NCBI GenBank assembly: GCA_039881045.1
Contig: JAYWVB010000002.1
Location: 372,001-436,000, forward strand
Direction of reading: 5' to 3'
Source: Chaetomium olivaceum
Taxonomy: Eukaryota; Ascomycota; Sordariomycetes; Sordariales; Chaetomiaceae
Length of the DNA: 64,000 nucleotides
The position numbers were made by a program, and so were the translations under genes. Under the pieces are notes generated by a model. It had not been told where the DNA came from, ran no database searches, and worked only from the letters and a program-made list of their open reading frames with translations. Below, piece after piece: positions 1 to 11,569 of the stretch (the stretch's first letter is position 1; every line of letters starts with the position of its first letter).

Positions 1-2849
1 ACACTGCCGCTGCAGAGGTAAATTGCCGCGGCGGCTGGGTAAGTCCAATACAGTACCTCCATGCTCTTTTCTCCCCCGAAAATCCGTGAATCCTGACCGC
101 TGTTCATGTTCCGAACATCGGGTCCGAAGCTCGCAGATCGCGCCATTCCGCTCTCACTCATCTCAGTTTTCATTTTACTCCACAAGAGACCACCCAGATG
201 AGCGAGCCGGCTAGGAAACGGCGGGATAGAAGACTCCCACCACAGTGGCGACAACATCAACCCCAACCCACCTATGGCGCTCCACCGTCATTAAATACCG
301 ACACCAGCTTTACTGCTAATTCCGAACCAGTCGGCGTGTCGCAGTCGGCGAACAGCTACAGCGCAAGCTCGCACGCACTTTTCTACCAGAATGTATCACC
401 CGCGTTTCCGATAGAAAATCTGCCCCCACCCTTCCCTCACAGTTACCATGGTATCGTTACCCCAGATCCTCCCGGCGCAGACCTGCTTCTCGCACGTCTC
501 GGCAATGTCCAAACACAGTTCAACTCCGGCGGTGATATTGGCCAGAGTGTGCCCTTGACTGTTGTTACCGAGCCATGGCATAATCTGCATGAAGTATCCG
601 GAGACCCCCTTACAACGCCAGCACCTGATCCTGATCCCGATTTGTCTTCTTGCACCCTCCCCCCAGAGGACATCTGGAAGGATACTTCTTTGTACAGACT
701 AGATGGGGGCATGCACTTGAAGCCGCATGTAGCGGTGAGCGCCGCGGACGTTCGGTCTCGGAAACGAGGTTCGTGTTCCCTTTGGTGTGGCCGACGTTTT
801 TCTGGTTGATTTAAACTGACCATTATCAAGGCGTTGACCAGGTCAGCGATGCCGCCGATGGGTTTGCCTCACCAGCCGTACTGCCGTCAACCACGAATTA
901 TTTGAGGGCTGCGATGCCTTCCCTGTTCCCATCGGTCCCTGACATTCGGTTACGCGAACCCCATTGTCGCGTAGCAAATCCTTTTCTCGAGTCCTCCGAG
1001 AACCGCCACCCCACCCTCGCCAATCGAGTCCGTCCCGTCATACCGAACAACGGCGTGATCGATGGATATATCAAGATACGCATGTCCAGCCTTGAGGAAG
1101 ACAACGCCAATGCTGCTCATATGAGGCTTCAGCGGTTTCGACGTCGACCTCATGACATTGTGATCAACCCTGATGATGGCGGCCCGGTTAGGGCTGGGAT
1201 ACCATTGCTGCCGCCCAATTTCTCTACCGGGATGAAGTTGGACAGGACGGACGAAAAACTATGGTCTTTTCGTACGCACGTTGGCGTTCCTTTGGCTTCT
1301 CTTATGTTTCCCTGCTGATTGATGTGTGACAGATCTCGACGCCTACTGCCCTGGCCGCACGTTGCTTCCGGGTAATTATTGGAGTGAGCAAGTTGCCCCC
1401 ATTGCTGTCAAGTATGCGTATGCACGTCACGCTTTGCTCGCATTCACCATTTCCTACGTCCTAGACTATGCGCCAACCGAAGAAATGCGGAAGCGAGCAA
1501 ACTACCACTACCGCACAGCAGTGAAGTTGCTCGAAGACGCCCTGGGCCGCGAGACAACCTACGCCGTGGGACAGGACGACGGGGTGGTGGCGGCCATGAT
1601 CCTGATTCTCTCGAATGACGTAAGTTTTAAAGTAGAACGCATTTTGACTGCTATAGCTTTCTAACATGCCGGACTTAAAGATCGTCAATTGGGAGTCGCG
1701 ACGACCTCCAGGAAAAGAACCGCTTTGGCGAGAAGGGGCGCGAGCTGCAAGACTGGTCCTCGACCGCGCAGATCCTGGTTACCGGTATTGGAAGCCCCAA
1801 AACGTTCAAAGCAGCCTGGCGCGGATCGGCAATGCAAACTGGGTCGCATATACAGAGATATGCGCTCAGCCCGTCGAACCGCTTGTTGAAGAACATACCC
1901 AAAACCTCTTCCCCTGGCTTCTAGAGGGCTCTAAAGAGGCTGTTCATAAGATACATGGTGTGACGGGTGTTTGCCCAAAGCTGCTGCACCTCTTTTCCCA
2001 GGTCACCCACCTTGCAGCGCTCCTCAAAAAGGTGAGCGAATAATCAGATCCTCCCGAAATCCGGTGCTTGTGTACGCTAACCCCGCGGTCCAGGACCCCG
2101 ATTCTCGGATAGTGCCAATCGCTGCTTTGAAGATTCGAAACAGACTTGCCAAGTTCTGGCAATGGTCCGATGACTCGGCAGGGTATCACTCTGGTGACGA
2201 ATTGATGCAGTCGTGCGTACTGGACGAAGAAGGGAAGACCAACGACCCAGTTAAGGTCACCGAGCTATCGGCCTATTCGTGGGTTCCCGCAGCGGAGATG
2301 TATCTTCATATGCGGGTCTACAGGTACTTGATATTTTATTCTCCGCCTTGAGGGTTATAAGGTCTTTGCACATGATGTGCTGACGTGCTGAATTGCGAAT
2401 AGGAAACCTCGATCACACCCTCACGTTCAGCGGAGTCTTAAGCGTCTAATACAATGTGTGGAACGGCTGCCATGCACTGGTCCTCTCTTCACTTCCCAGT
2501 CTCCCTTCTTTCCTGTTTTTCTGATGGCGATCGTGTCGTACCATGAACAAGACCGCGAAAGTGGCTCGGGACTGGTTTGAGATTGTGGTCGGCGGGGCTC
2601 AATGCCGCTCGGTAAGCGGTGCACCTTTTTTTTTACGTTGATGCCTGTGTCGTTATGGCAAGTTAGCTGATCAAGTAACAGAGTGTGCCGCCTGTGTGGA
2701 CCGCCATCAAGAATCTTTGGATTTGGCTAGACAACGACCTGAAGGAACAAGCCTATGACGAAGACCAGCCCATCGGGGACCGTCGGCCATGGTGGGAGGA
2801 CATGGTTGACAAGCTTGTCAGGGATAACGGAGTACTGAGTCTTGTATAG
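1..2849 (+). CDS. C6-type fungal transcription factor, 5' partial, possible frameshift
   Basis: The coding blocks resemble the fungal-specific regulatory domain of Zn2Cys6 transcription factors (Fungal_trans_2 type). A Pro/Ser-rich linker lies at about 198-800, the helical domain begins at about 1326 (YCPGRTLLPGNYWSEQ, then AYARHALLAFTISYVLDYAP) and the end is a Trp-rich block (VWTAIKNLWIWLDNDLKE) with stop at 2847-2849. Clean introns are visible at 1620-1680, 2032-2093, 2324-2402 and 2612-2681; reading continues across each with sensible residues. No Cys6 cluster is seen, so it is probably upstream of the window or was lost. Near 2545-2560 the frame must change to join the exon after 2402 to the ARDWFEIVVGGAQCRS block, so the gene is either damaged or has an indel error. 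Exon joints between 800 and 1330 were not resolved. Nuclear regulator by family; target genes unknown. Confidence 0.7.
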
Positions 2850-2925
2850 GAATCTGGGTTGTTTTCAACGCAATCCTATCTGAAATAACAGCCCATATGC
2901 ATGCCATGAGCCTCGTAAATGCTGC

Positions 2926-4120
2926 TCAGTTTACCAAACGCTGCGAGCTGGGTTTAAAAAGGATGTACTCGTCTGTAATTGCAATATTAGCGAGATTCAT
3001 GAGACGTCGTCAGTGTTGGTTTGCACTCACAAATTGCGGACGGCCCCGGAGCCTTAAAGACAGCCTGCTGCCGAAGCCCAGCTGCTTGAAACATGGCACC
3101 CATCTCAACAGGGCTGAACTTGAAAGCCTCGTAACAATCGATTTCGTGGCCAGCGGGGAAGTCAACCCCGACAGGATCACACTTCACATCCACGAGGGCG
3201 CGGAAAACAAACCGATGCATGCAATAATCTTCGGACCACACACCGACAACCTCCCAGTCCTGGGCCCGGTACCAATCACAGCCCAGGATTCTGTTCGCGT
3301 GTTCCACCCCGCCCCGCATAAAGCGTTCAAACAGGCCTCCAGGGTCGTGATACGATTTCCAGATCCGCTGCCTGTCGGTGGTGGCGTCCATCCCCACTAG
3401 CATCCGGTCCCCGTCGCCCATTGTGGAAGCCCATCGCGCGAGGTGTGCTATGGCCGGGGCAGGGAAGTCGTTGCCGAGGATGGAACCGAGGGACAGAAAC
3501 CAGCGAGGTGATTTGGCCGACTCAGACTCGGCTACCCAGCGTAGTGCGTCGTCGAAGGTGCCCCATAGGCCGCGGCATCGCACGAAGGTGAACTCGGATG
3601 CGAGGCTGCGCATGTCGGCTTGCAGGGACGCGAGGGAGAGGTCGAGCCCGTAGTATTCTACGTGTTTGGAGGCACGCTCGAGGCTGTTGAGGAGGGGACG
3701 TACTTTTCGAGTATCTCTGTCCAAACAAAGGGGGCAGTGATGTCAGCATATCGGCAGGTGGGATTCGACAAGTAGTTATTTTAGACTGGGCAATAAAAGG
3801 TATGCTCACCCGCATCCGAGGTCGATCAAAACGGTGCCGGGCTCGACGAGGTCGGCGATCTCGTCGCCATAGAGTTCCAGAAGCAGGATCTCTTCGCTGG
3901 TCTGGTAGTATGCCGGTAGCCTGTTGATCTGTCGCCACAGCGAGCTCCCGTTGTCGTCCGAAAGCAGGGCCGACGGCAGTACGCACTGCCTGGTGGGGTC
4001 GAGCATGCGGCTTACAACCATAGAACCCAGAGACTCGTCAAGCCGGCTGCCGCCAATGTCTATGACCAGCTCGTTGGCGTTGTGGCGGATAGACCTTGAG
4101 TTCGCTAGAGGGGACACCAT
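2926..4120 (-). CDS. EasF/EgtD-like SAM-dependent N-methyltransferase
   Basis: Three exons (4120-3810, 3716-3031, 2972-2926) join in frame to 347 residues, the usual size of the EasF family (4-dimethylallyltryptophan N-methyltransferase; histidine-specific methyltransferase fold). Motifs: YYQTSEEILLLELYGDEIA near the start, the SAM-binding VLIDLGCG across the first exon end, then HVEYYGLDLS, and a C-terminal IYEYILFKPSS. Splice sites are GTGAGC..CAG and GTGAGT..CAG. The start is the first ATG ahead of the conserved block. No dimethylallyltryptophan synthase or other ergot-alkaloid gene is nearby, so the substrate is unknown; stand-alone members of this family occur in many ascomycetes. It faces the transcription factor with only 76 nt between the stop codons. 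No frameshift is needed, unlike several neighbours. Confidence 0.85.
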
Positions 4121-6925
4121 TGTCGGGATGTTATTCTCGCTAAAAGCTTATGCGAGTATTTCTAATAGACTGTCCCAACAGATTAAGGTAGCATGATAAG
4201 GGGAAGTAGGAAAGCGATCAAGGGCAATGGGGAACGACACAACTCCACGAGCGGCAAAATGAGCCTACATAAGCACTGACTTGCTTGGATTGACTTGACT
4301 AAGGAAGATAGAGGCACCCAACCAGACTCCTTCCACAAAGTACCGCGAGGAGCAATAGCTTCTCCAACAGCAGCATACCGTATTGGACCAACTCTCTCTC
4401 GCAGAGCCTCATTTGAGCCTCATCCCCTCCTTCCCGCTCGCCAAGTTCCCTGTGTCACCAACCTAATTACTGGGGTCTTCGCATCCCAGAGGTCAACTGC
4501 CCCTAAAGTGCAACTTTTCAAGACGTGGGCGAATTACATATCTCGTCGATCATTTGCAATTTTAGAGACACCCTGCTGTGGTGATGGTTGGCGAAGGTAG
4601 AAGCGGATTGGAGCTCGACCTTGACGATTGAATACAGGAGGGTTGTCACTCTGTGTACATGATGGATGGCACGGACGATCAGTGAGGAGACCACGAGACT
4701 GCTACCAACACGTGGGGCGAGCTAAAGCCAATCACTCAGCATTCCAAGAAGCTCTTGATATGAGAGTTGACCGATCAAGGCAGCGAGGCTTTGCGTCGCA
4801 ATACGGCGATCTGAGGGCGTCACTGCCCGTGCCGTTGTCAACCTTCCGCAGGTATCGAACTCATATGGAATCGGCCGGCACTTCACTGACGGTAACTTCA
4901 TTGGTCTTCGCACGCACTTTGAGCCTACTATCGCGCGCATGTCTTCGCCTCACCCCATCCCCGCCTATAGATATCCATAAGCTACCACCCACCCATCAGG
5001 GAGCTCATGGGTTTTCCTTCGAAGAGTTGGTTTACTGGGTGGCTTTAGATGCCCGATCCACCTCTTGACGGCTGGTCCGCCTGTTGGTCTACTTTCGCCC
5101 CGCCGGCGTCTCAGGTTGAGATGGTTCCTTACCCGGTTCCGAAGCCCGCATTGTTAGGTAGTTGGAAACCTAGTATTAACTCAAGATGCGAGGTGGTTGG
5201 CCTACATCCAAGATTGCAAGGAATTCCGGCAGCTGATTGATTAGTTTTTGGTGTGGTATAAGGTATGTAGTTGCGCTATCAGTCCGAATTATCACGGTTG
5301 AGCCATGTCGGATCGGTTCCCGGCGGTAATGGGAGACCGAAACGGAGTAAAATGTCCGGATAATATCGTAATATTACATGGCAGAGGGAACATATGGTCC
5401 GGACGGGGCGGAGATAGCGGCGTTGTTTATCGGCCGGCAAAGGCTCCAAAAGAAAATGAGTCTGTATAATAAAACAAAGTAGAAAAACAACAAAAGAAAA
5501 TAAGATGGAGAGAAATGACGATAAAAATGAAAAGAGAGTAAAAGGAGTGTGGATGGAGCAAAAGGGGTTTCTTCAGAGTTCTCAATGCCTTTTGTTTCGT
5601 TTCTGCAACTTGAGCTTCTACACTTGGAGCCCGGCTTTTTTTTTTTTGCCCATGTGGTGCTCGTCCCAGAACCTGTTCATTTGCTGTCGTACTTTTTATG
5701 CTCGCTGCTACGTATAGCCCGTCATTCCGAAAGGACTGCTGCGGGCCGAGCTTCCTTCCCTCGCGGTATAATGAGTTGACCACAAGCCCATCAAGCCGGC
5801 GGAAGGAACATCTGTCCAAAATAATAGCTCTTCGCGAACCTCTCCAGTCTCGATCAAATGGGACAAGTCCAGGCGCTCTCGGCGTGGTTGCTAACTGTGT
5901 TGGGATTGGTCGATTCCGAGTTCAGCTTTTGAGGCCAAGGCTCACAAACGGGATTGGTCAGTGGCCGACGTTTCGTTCGAGTGCATTCGCTGCTTGGGAG
6001 CTTGGTTCCTTGGAGCGAACGGCGGGCAGGTCGGTCGTCGGCCATTGCACTCGGATCTCGAAATGCCTCGTTACAAATTTTCCATTTCGCTCATCACATC
6101 ATGCATGCCACCTTGCAGGCGGCTTTCTCATCCGACGTTGGTGCGCGATTTCCATGGTTGCAGTAACCGGCCCGTTCAACGCGTGTGTGGTTGCCCAGAC
6201 GCGCCCACCACCCAACCCACCGACCACATTGGCCGGGAATTTATCGTACCATTTCTGGCATTTTCGAGCTCGTCTTGGCACCGGCCTGCACGGACGTCAC
6301 CAAGGGGGCAGCATCCGTCCCGCCTGGCATCCCTGCTTCGCGTTCAAAAATTACGTCGTCGACTCACTCTTGGACTGTGAGCTTTGCCCACTGGTCCCCT
6401 CATTTTCCGATATTTTGTACGGATTTTGGCAGTTCAATCCGGTGTCAATGAAAATACTAGGAACATTCTTACTGCCTTCGGTACATGTGTGATTCACCAA
6501 GATTGTGTTGTACTTGTACTGTATGTGTACTTACACATTTTATGGCGGGAGGCCTGGCTCGGTTCTTTGGCAGTGTTCTGAGTTACCCCGCTCCCCACCG
6601 TAACTGCCCCGCCATCTTTTTCAACGGCTCCAGCTTCCAAGCTTGCCGCCCAGGTCTGGAATTCCAGTTAATAACGTCACCGAGCCGCGACCGTCCCCGG
6701 GTTGCTGTCTCCAACCTACGCTACATTACCTAACAAACCACTACCCATCAATCACCCCGGCCACCTATCCGCGCCCGCCGTCACCCTTGACACAGCTTTG
6801 CCAACATCAACAGCGGCTAGATACTGGCTGCGGTTCTCCGTCTAAGAAACAGCGCATCCCGGTCTGAAGGACCTCTAGCACTTACGGGGCGTCCAGTTGC
6901 CGATTAGCGAATTCCCGTCATCACA
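4121..6925. other. Long intergenic region upstream of tps1
   Basis: I see no gene here. Open frames in this stretch lack codon bias, splice signals or recognisable domains. Around 5460-5560 the + strand is purine-rich and a run of ten or more T lies near 5637-5648. The last 1 kb probably holds the tps1 promoter and 5' leader; a CCCCT stress-element-like pentamer occurs at about 6396-6400, which on its own is weak evidence. Confidence 0.6.
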
Positions 6926-8638
6926 ATGCCCGCCGCCGTCGAATATCCGGCCTCCTCCTCTGGCAGGTTACTCCTTATCTCCAATCGCCTGCCAATCACC
7001 ATCAAGCGCTCTGAGGATGGCGAATACTCCTTCTCCATGTCCTCAGGTGGCTTGGTCACGGGCCTGAGCGGACTGTCCAAAACCACAAGTTTCCAATGGT
7101 ATGGATGGCCTGGTCTGGAGGTACCAGAGGCCGAGGCGGGCCCCATGAGGGAGCAGTTGAAAGAGAAACACAACGCCATTCCCGTTTTTGTCGACGATGA
7201 GCTCGCCGACCGCCATTACAATGGATTTGCCAGTACGTCCCGCTTCTACGTGCCTTTTTTGTGTGGCGAGTTTAGTTGGCTAACTGCAGTATTCCATCCT
7301 AGACTCGATCCTCTGGCCCCTCTTCCACTACCACCCCGGCGAGATCACTTTCGACGAGTCCGCGTGGGCTGCATACCGCGAAGTGAACCGCCTGTTTGCT
7401 CAGACCGTGGTCAAGGACGTACAGGACGGCGATCTCGTATGGGTACACGACTACCATCTGATGCTGTTGCCCCAAATGCTGCGCGAGGAAATCGGCAATT
7501 CCAAGAAGAACGTCAAGATTGGCTTCTTTCTTCACACGCCCTTCCCCAGTAGCGAGATCTACCGCATTTACCCGTTCGGGAGCAATTATTGCTGGGTATC
7601 CTTGACTGCGACCTGATCGGCTTCCACACGTACGACTACGCCAGGCACTTTCTCAGTAGTTGCTCTAGAATACTGTGGGTTTTCTATCCTTGTGCGATTT
7701 TGACCCTCCATGCTGACCTTAATAGCTCGACTACGACAACACCAAACGGCGTCGACTGGAACGGAAGGTTTGTGACGGTCGGGGCGTTCCCGATCGGTAT
7801 CGACCCGGACAAGTTCGTGGAGGGCCTGAAGAAGGAGAATGTACAAAATCGCATTGCCGCCCTAAAGCGTAAGTTCGAGGGCGTCAAGCTGATTGTTGGT
7901 GTCGACCGCCTTGATTACATCAAGGGTGTGCCTCAAAAGCTGCACGCTCTTGAAGTATTCCTCACCGAGCATCCGGAGTGGATCGGCAAGATCGTGCTGG
8001 TGCAGGTCGCTGTTCCCAGTAGACAGGATGTGGAGGAGTATCAGAACCTGCGGGCCGTCGTCAACGAGCTGGTCGGGCGCATCAATGGCAAGTTCGGCAC
8101 CATCGAGTTCATGCCGATCCACTTCCTACACCAGTCGGTCACCTTCGACGAACTCACGGCCCTCTACGCCGTTAGTGACGTGTGCCTGGTGAGCTCGACG
8201 CGCGACGGCATGAACCTCGTCTCGTACGAGTACATCGCTACGCAGCGCGAGCGCCACGGCGTGATGATCCTCTCGGAGTTCACGGGTGCCGCACAGAGCC
8301 TCAACGGGAGCCTCATCGTCAACCCGTGGAACACCGAGGAGCTCGCCAACGCCATCCACGACGCCGTCACCATGTCGCCCGAGCAGCGGGCGGCCAACTT
8401 CCGCAAGCTGGAGCGTTACGTCTTCAAGTACACAAGCGCTTGGTGGGGGCAGAGCTTCGTCACGGAGCTGACGCGGATAAGCGCGGGGGACGAGTCGAAG
8501 GCGGGTAAAAGGGGGAACGCGGCCCAACTAGCGTTGAAGAACGCCGCCGAGGGAGTTGCGGGTGCTGCGACCAAGGCGGTTGAAGGCGCTCAAGAAGCCG
8601 TTGCCGCTGTTTCTGGGGACAAAAAGGACTCGGAGTGA
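6926..8638 (+). CDS. tps1: alpha,alpha-trehalose-phosphate synthase (GT20)
   Basis: Makes trehalose-6-phosphate from UDP-glucose and glucose-6-phosphate in the cytosol, the first step of trehalose synthesis. Exons 6926-7232, 7303-7674 and 7726-8638 give about 530 residues, normal for fungal Tps1. Visible family blocks: LLLISNRLPITIKR, SSGGLVTGLSGL, NSILWPLFHYHPGE, VWVHDYHLMLLP, FFLHTPFPSSEIYR, GILDCDLIGFHTYDYARHF, VGVDRLDYIKGVPQKL and VSSTRDGMNLVSYEY. The C-terminal Ala/Lys-rich tail after residue 480 is variable in the family. One base is missing at the T run 7567-7569: with one more T the frame runs on through the LPVRE-type block. As this is a housekeeping gene I read it as a consensus error. 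ATG 6926 follows an ATCACA context and fits the known N-terminus. Confidence 0.95.
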
Positions 8639-9471
8639 GGGGACCGACTAGCTCCATTGGTCGTTGTCGTTTTTACTGTCGGAGAGGAGATGGATGCACC
8701 GACCAGCATTGCCGTGGAAGCCTTGCAGAGTCTTAATGAGCGGTTGGTAGCGAAACTCAAGTAGGAGGGCCTGGTTGGTTTGGACGCAAGGCTTCTCCCG
8801 ACGAGGTAATGACATCCGGAAAGCGTTGTGGTCTGTTATTTTGCGTTTAGTATCTGATTTTGCTTTCAAGGATAGAATGGATGTTGCATTCCGGCGCCTG
8901 GCTCCGTCCCAATTGCTCCTCGGAAATTTCACCTTGCGTTGTGTGTTTGTGCGTGGGTCTACATGGCCTTCTGCTTTAGAAGGAGGACGGCACAGCCGTC
9001 AATCATACAAAAAATGAAAATCACCTCCCTCCAGGCCAGGGTTATGGGAGGCAAAGGCGGACACGCTCCGGATGGCGGAGTTAGGAAGCTTGGCACGAAG
9101 GCCGAATCCGAGGAATCCGATCGGATTGCCGGACCCGGCCCCACAACGGCTGAGACTCAGAGTCCGGGACACCAATCAGCTGCCTTTCAGGGGTTGATGC
9201 GAGAAAGCTTAGTTGCGTGGCAGGGCTGTGTACCTGTTTGGGCACCACCAGGGCAACTTGAGGGATCAAATTCGTGGATCAGATGCGCCAAGTCAGTGCC
9301 AACCGCGACGCGACAGGGTTGTTTCAAGGACTTGAAGATGGAGTATAAATATGGATGAGGTCCCTCTTCCATCGTCTACCTTCATGGAGCCTCAAGCCAA
9401 GAATCAACATTTCTAGGTTGTAAACATCTGTTCCGAGAGTCATTCTTCACCCTACTTGATATTCTACAGTC
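8639..9471. other. Intergenic region tps1 - MFS
   Basis: Holds the tps1 3' UTR and the MFS promoter. A TATA-like box (GTATAAATATGG) lies at about 9342-9353, roughly 120 nt before the MFS start. No gene is seen. Confidence 0.55.
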
Positions 9472-11569
9472 ATGTATCTGGCTTACAAGGATGCAAAGAA
9501 GCGGTATAGGGCGCACCGAGAGGTAAAGTTAGGAGAGCGATCAGCCTCGCAGACAACCCCATCCGCTCAAAATGGAATGCCAGCAGACGATACAAGAGGC
9601 CTGACCGCTTCGTCCGACGATCCTGGCATCCCCGTTCCCTACGACCCTTCTGCTCTGGCCGCAAAACCGGTCCACCCCAGCTCAGAAGAAGGGACACCCA
9701 AAGAAACACCCGAAGAACAAGCCGAGAAGAAACGCCGTCGCAAATACCGACTGAGAATCATCCCTGGCCTGTTCCTCCCCTTTACTCTGCAAGCCCTCGA
9801 CACAACCATCATCGCGTCCGCACTCAAATTCATCGCCGACGATTTCAGTCAGTTCACCTTCCGTCCCGTTCCCCGCCTCCCTTGATACACGCCACTAACC
9901 ACCCCCCACCTCGCAAAACAGACGAGATCAAACAGCTCAACTGGATCATCACATCCTTCAACCTGACCTCGGCCGCCTTCCTGCCCATCTTTGCCCAACT
10001 CGCCGACGTCTTCGGTCGGCACGCCACGCTGCAGGCCGCGCTGGTCGTCATCACCATCGGGTCGGCGCTATGCACCGCCTCGCCCACCTCGGCTTTCCCC
10101 CTGCTGCTGTTTGGCCGCGCCTTGCAGGGCGTCGGCGCCGCGGGGATCAATATTTGTGTGAGGACCATCTTGGCGGATAGGGTCTCGCTGGGGGAGTATG
10201 CCAAGAATTGGACGGTCTTTGCTTTGGTTTCTGGGATCAGTTTTGGGTTGGGTCCGGTGGCCGGGGGGTATCTGACGAAGATTAGTTGGCGGTGGTGTTT
10301 TGCGATTAATTTGCCTGTCGCGGTGGTGGGGATTGGGTTGGTGTTGGTGTTGTTGAGGGGTAGGTTGATTGGGGCGATGGCGATTGAGGATATGGGCGGG
10401 CGTCTAGGGTGGGGGGTGGAGGAGGATCATCAGGCGTATCGCCCGAGGAGAAGGGATCCGGGTACAAGGACGGGGCGGTTTTTTGCGCGGTTGGCGACGG
10501 TGGACTTTGGGGGGCAGTTGTTGTTTCTGCTGGGGCTGGGGTTGTTGGTGTTGGGGTTTACGTGGGCAGGGAGCACGTATGCTTGGGACTCACCGGCGGT
10601 GTTGGTGACGCTGGTGGTTGGGGCGGTGTTGACCGTTGCGTGGTTGGTGTATGAGTGGGCGATGGTACCGGGAGGGTGATGGCGCGGGTCTTTCCGATGC
10701 AAACGGCCATGATGCCGTGGCAGCTGCTGATCCAGAAGGACGTTGGTTTGATGGTGGGTATCAACTTCGCCAATGGCGCTGCCATGTTCGCCATTATGTA
10801 TTACATGGACCTGTACTTTACCCTGGTGCTCGGGCACGACGCCAGCGAGGCCGGCATCGCGCTCCTCTATTTCTTACCCGGCTTGGGTGGTACGTTGAGC
10901 CCCTGGTTCCCAAGTGACCAATTCGTACTGACACTTACGCAGTCGGCGTCTATACCGCCATGTTCTTCGTCAACGTCTGGCCACGGCAAACGGTTCCCGT
11001 CTTGTTTCTTGGGACAATCAGCTCCGCCGTCGGTATTACTGTGGTAGCCTGGGCTTGCTACACAGACTATGTTAACCTTCATCTACGGCATGATGGCCTT
11101 GACGGGTTTCGGTGTCGGGCTGAATACCAACCCGGGAACGCTCCATGCCCTGGCCTACTTCCCAGGGATGACGGCACCTATCACCTGTCTGGCAGCCTTT
11201 GCGCATCCGTTCGGCGGTACCATCGCCATCACCGTCATGTCGACCGTGTTCAACAACCGGAGCGGACTCAACCACGAAGACCCCAGGTCTGGAATTTATT
11301 GGGCATTTATTGCAATGGTCCCCATCATGTGGGCGTCCGTGCTCATCACTAGCTTCCTAGGCAACGTGTGGCTTGGAAAGGAAGGGACGCACCAGGTTGC
11401 GCATGGGTTCTGGTTCTGGAACCTACTCAGGGGCAAATGTTTGGAGAAGGTGACCATGGCCAGAATGGAGGACTCGGGACCTGCTGGTGGGAATGGAGAT
11501 ATTGGTATGAAGGCTGTTTCTCGGCAAACTGCAGAGCAGCGAAGGGGGACGGCGAGCGATGGGGTTTAG
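9472..11569 (+). CDS. MFS transporter, DHA2-like (about 14 TM segments)
   Basis: Plasma-membrane or vacuolar H+-driven exporter by family. A cytoplasmic N-terminal tail of about 95 residues (Pro/Glu/Lys-rich) precedes the first helix GLFLPFTLQALDTTIIASAL. Diagnostic motifs: LNWIITSFNLTSAAFLPIFAQLADVFGRHATLQ (motif A region), LLFGRALQGVGAAGI, and SFGLGPVAGGYLT (motif C). Introns 9848-9921 (GTCAGT..CAG) and 10890-10942 (GTACGT..CAG) keep the frame. Two shifts break the reading: near 10670-10672 (one G short in a G run, between VYEWAMVPG and RVMARVFPMQ) and at about 11070-11085 (between VAWACYTDYVN and IYGMMALTGFGVG). Total is close to 656 residues, normal for the family. Substrate unknown; no adjacent gene points to one. 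Confidence 0.85.

Noticed and set aside
2926..4120. Ergot-alkaloid gene cluster
   Set aside because: Only the EasF-like gene is present; no DmaW, EasC, EasE or other cluster genes are in the window.
5698..6492. 264-codon frame upstream of tps1
   Set aside because: No codon bias, motif or splice signal; low-complexity Ser/Arg content and location in a promoter region.
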